A stretch of DNA of 5,184 nt, taken from Clostridium sp. UBA6640. GTDB taxonomy: Bacteria; Bacillota; Clostridia; Clostridiales; Clostridiaceae. Under the pieces are notes generated by a model. It saw only the letters and a list, made by a program, of their open reading frames with translations. It was not told where the DNA came from and made no database searches. Positions 4,704 through 5,184 of the stretch are shown here, one piece after another. Positions within the stretch are counted from its first letter, which is position 1. The number at the start of each line of letters is the position of its first letter. Made by a program: the position numbers and the translations under genes. Location: the NCBI RefSeq assembly GCF_002455975.1, contig NZ_DKLM01000112.1:34425-39608 (forward strand). The letters are read 5' to 3'.

Positions 4704-5184
4704 CACAAATCTTGGTATTTCAAATTGCAATTTAGCATTCGGTATATTGTCTAATATATTTTTAATTCTACCTACCTGCTTATAAGCCCAAGCTATATCT
4801 GTTGCATACTGATGCCAAGTGCTAGAAAAATTTTCCACATTCCATCTCATTTTATATAGTGTATCTTGGTCTGGCTCTTTAGCTGATGATTCTGCTCTAT
4901 GTATATAGTTCTCAGCTATCCATTCTGCTCCACCTTCAACAGCTTTTTCAGGGGTTGTCCACCCTTCTTCATAGGCTCTTTTAGCTCCTCCATTTATAGG
5001 ATCACTATCGAATGCACCTATACCAAACAGATTGTAAACTTTAACAGTCTTTCCATCTGGAGTTTTATAGTCCACGCCAGTAGCAAGCTTAGAAGTTCCA
5101 TTTCCTGTTTCTAAAATTGAGTGTGCCACTAAATAAGCTTGGCTTACATTATACTTCTTTGCTGCACTATCAAAAGCTTTTCCT
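4698..5184 (-). CDS. Peptidoglycan N-acetylglucosaminidase (GH73-type autolysin), C-terminal part
   Basis: This wall hydrolase domain cuts the glycan strand of peptidoglycan after N-acetylglucosamine. The frame is open to the right edge of the window, giving 161 residues and the natural C-terminus; the start is outside. A GTG at 5127-5129 is an internal valine codon, since the family sequence continues before it (AKKYNVSQAYLVAHSILETG). Key features are AHSILETGNGTS, whose Glu is the expected catalytic acid of glucosaminidase family 73, then YNLFGIGAFD, EGWTTPEKAVEGGAEWIAENY and LYKMRW...HQYATDIAWA near the end. This arrangement is typical of the LytG/Acp-like glucosaminidase domain of clostridial and other Firmicutes autolysins. 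In those proteins it often follows a signal peptide and SH3-like wall-binding repeats, which may be encoded beyond the window. The gene is convergent with the RsgI-like gene and shares its terminator. Confidence 0.93.
   Translation of the reverse strand, partial: GKAFDSAAKKYNVSQAYLVAHSILETGNGTSKLATGVDYKTPDGKTVKVYNLFGIGAFDSDPINGGAKRAYEEGWTTPEKAVEGGAEWIAENYIHRAESSAKEPDQDTLYKMRWNVENFSSTWHQYATDIAWAYKQVGRIKNILDNIPNAKLQFEIPRFVK

Noticed and set aside
4899..5114. 71-codon open frame on the plus strand inside the glucosaminidase gene
   Set aside because: It is opposite the conserved glucosaminidase motifs and has no support of its own.
5127..5129. GTG as the start codon of the glucosaminidase gene
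   Set aside because: The frame stays open upstream and encodes typical family residues (AKKYNVSQAYL) before this codon, so the GTG is an internal valine and the gene is cut by the window edge.
1..5184. CRISPR array, tRNA or rRNA genes, insertion sequence or phage attachment site
   Set aside because: No regularly spaced repeats with spacers, no cloverleaf or rRNA-like GC-rich blocks, and no transposase or integrase coding sequence were found in the window.

Overview
The window is very AT-rich, and its genes favour codons ending in A or T. They carry low-GC Gram-positive themes: a Firmicutes-type cardiolipin synthase, an RsgI-type anti-sigma protein and a family 73 autolysin. This points to Clostridium sensu stricto or a close relative. 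The species cannot be fixed from the sequence alone.

Layout. Bases 1-304 hold no gene that can be supported. They contain a heptanucleotide repeat tract, a perfect 16-bp stem-loop and candidate promoters for the first gene. Bases 305-1762 (+) encode a complete cardiolipin synthase. Bases 1763-1940 hold a second, diverged copy of the heptad/stem-loop element and an intrinsic terminator lying between two convergent genes. Bases 1941-3503 (-) encode an unrecognised 520-residue membrane protein with a large, probably extracellular, beta-rich domain and a C-terminal membrane bundle. Bases 3504-4095 are a 592-bp divergent intergenic region with no convincing gene. Bases 4096-4662 (+) encode a 188-residue single-pass RsgI-like anti-sigma protein with no sigma-factor gene beside it. 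A near-perfect 18-bp bidirectional terminator (4665-4703) separates it from the convergent gene at 4698-5184 (-). That gene is the C-terminal part of a peptidoglycan glucosaminidase and runs off the right edge.

How the genes relate. All four act at the cell envelope: membrane phospholipid, an unknown exported or anchored domain, a transmembrane regulator and a wall hydrolase. Each appears to be its own transcription unit, since neighbours are convergent or divergent, so a common pathway is only an inference. The points most worth following are the RsgI-like protein without a visible SigI partner and with Asn-Cys where the family has its Asn-Pro self-cleavage site, the unrecognised 520-residue protein, and the heptad/hairpin element present on both sides of the cardiolipin synthase gene.
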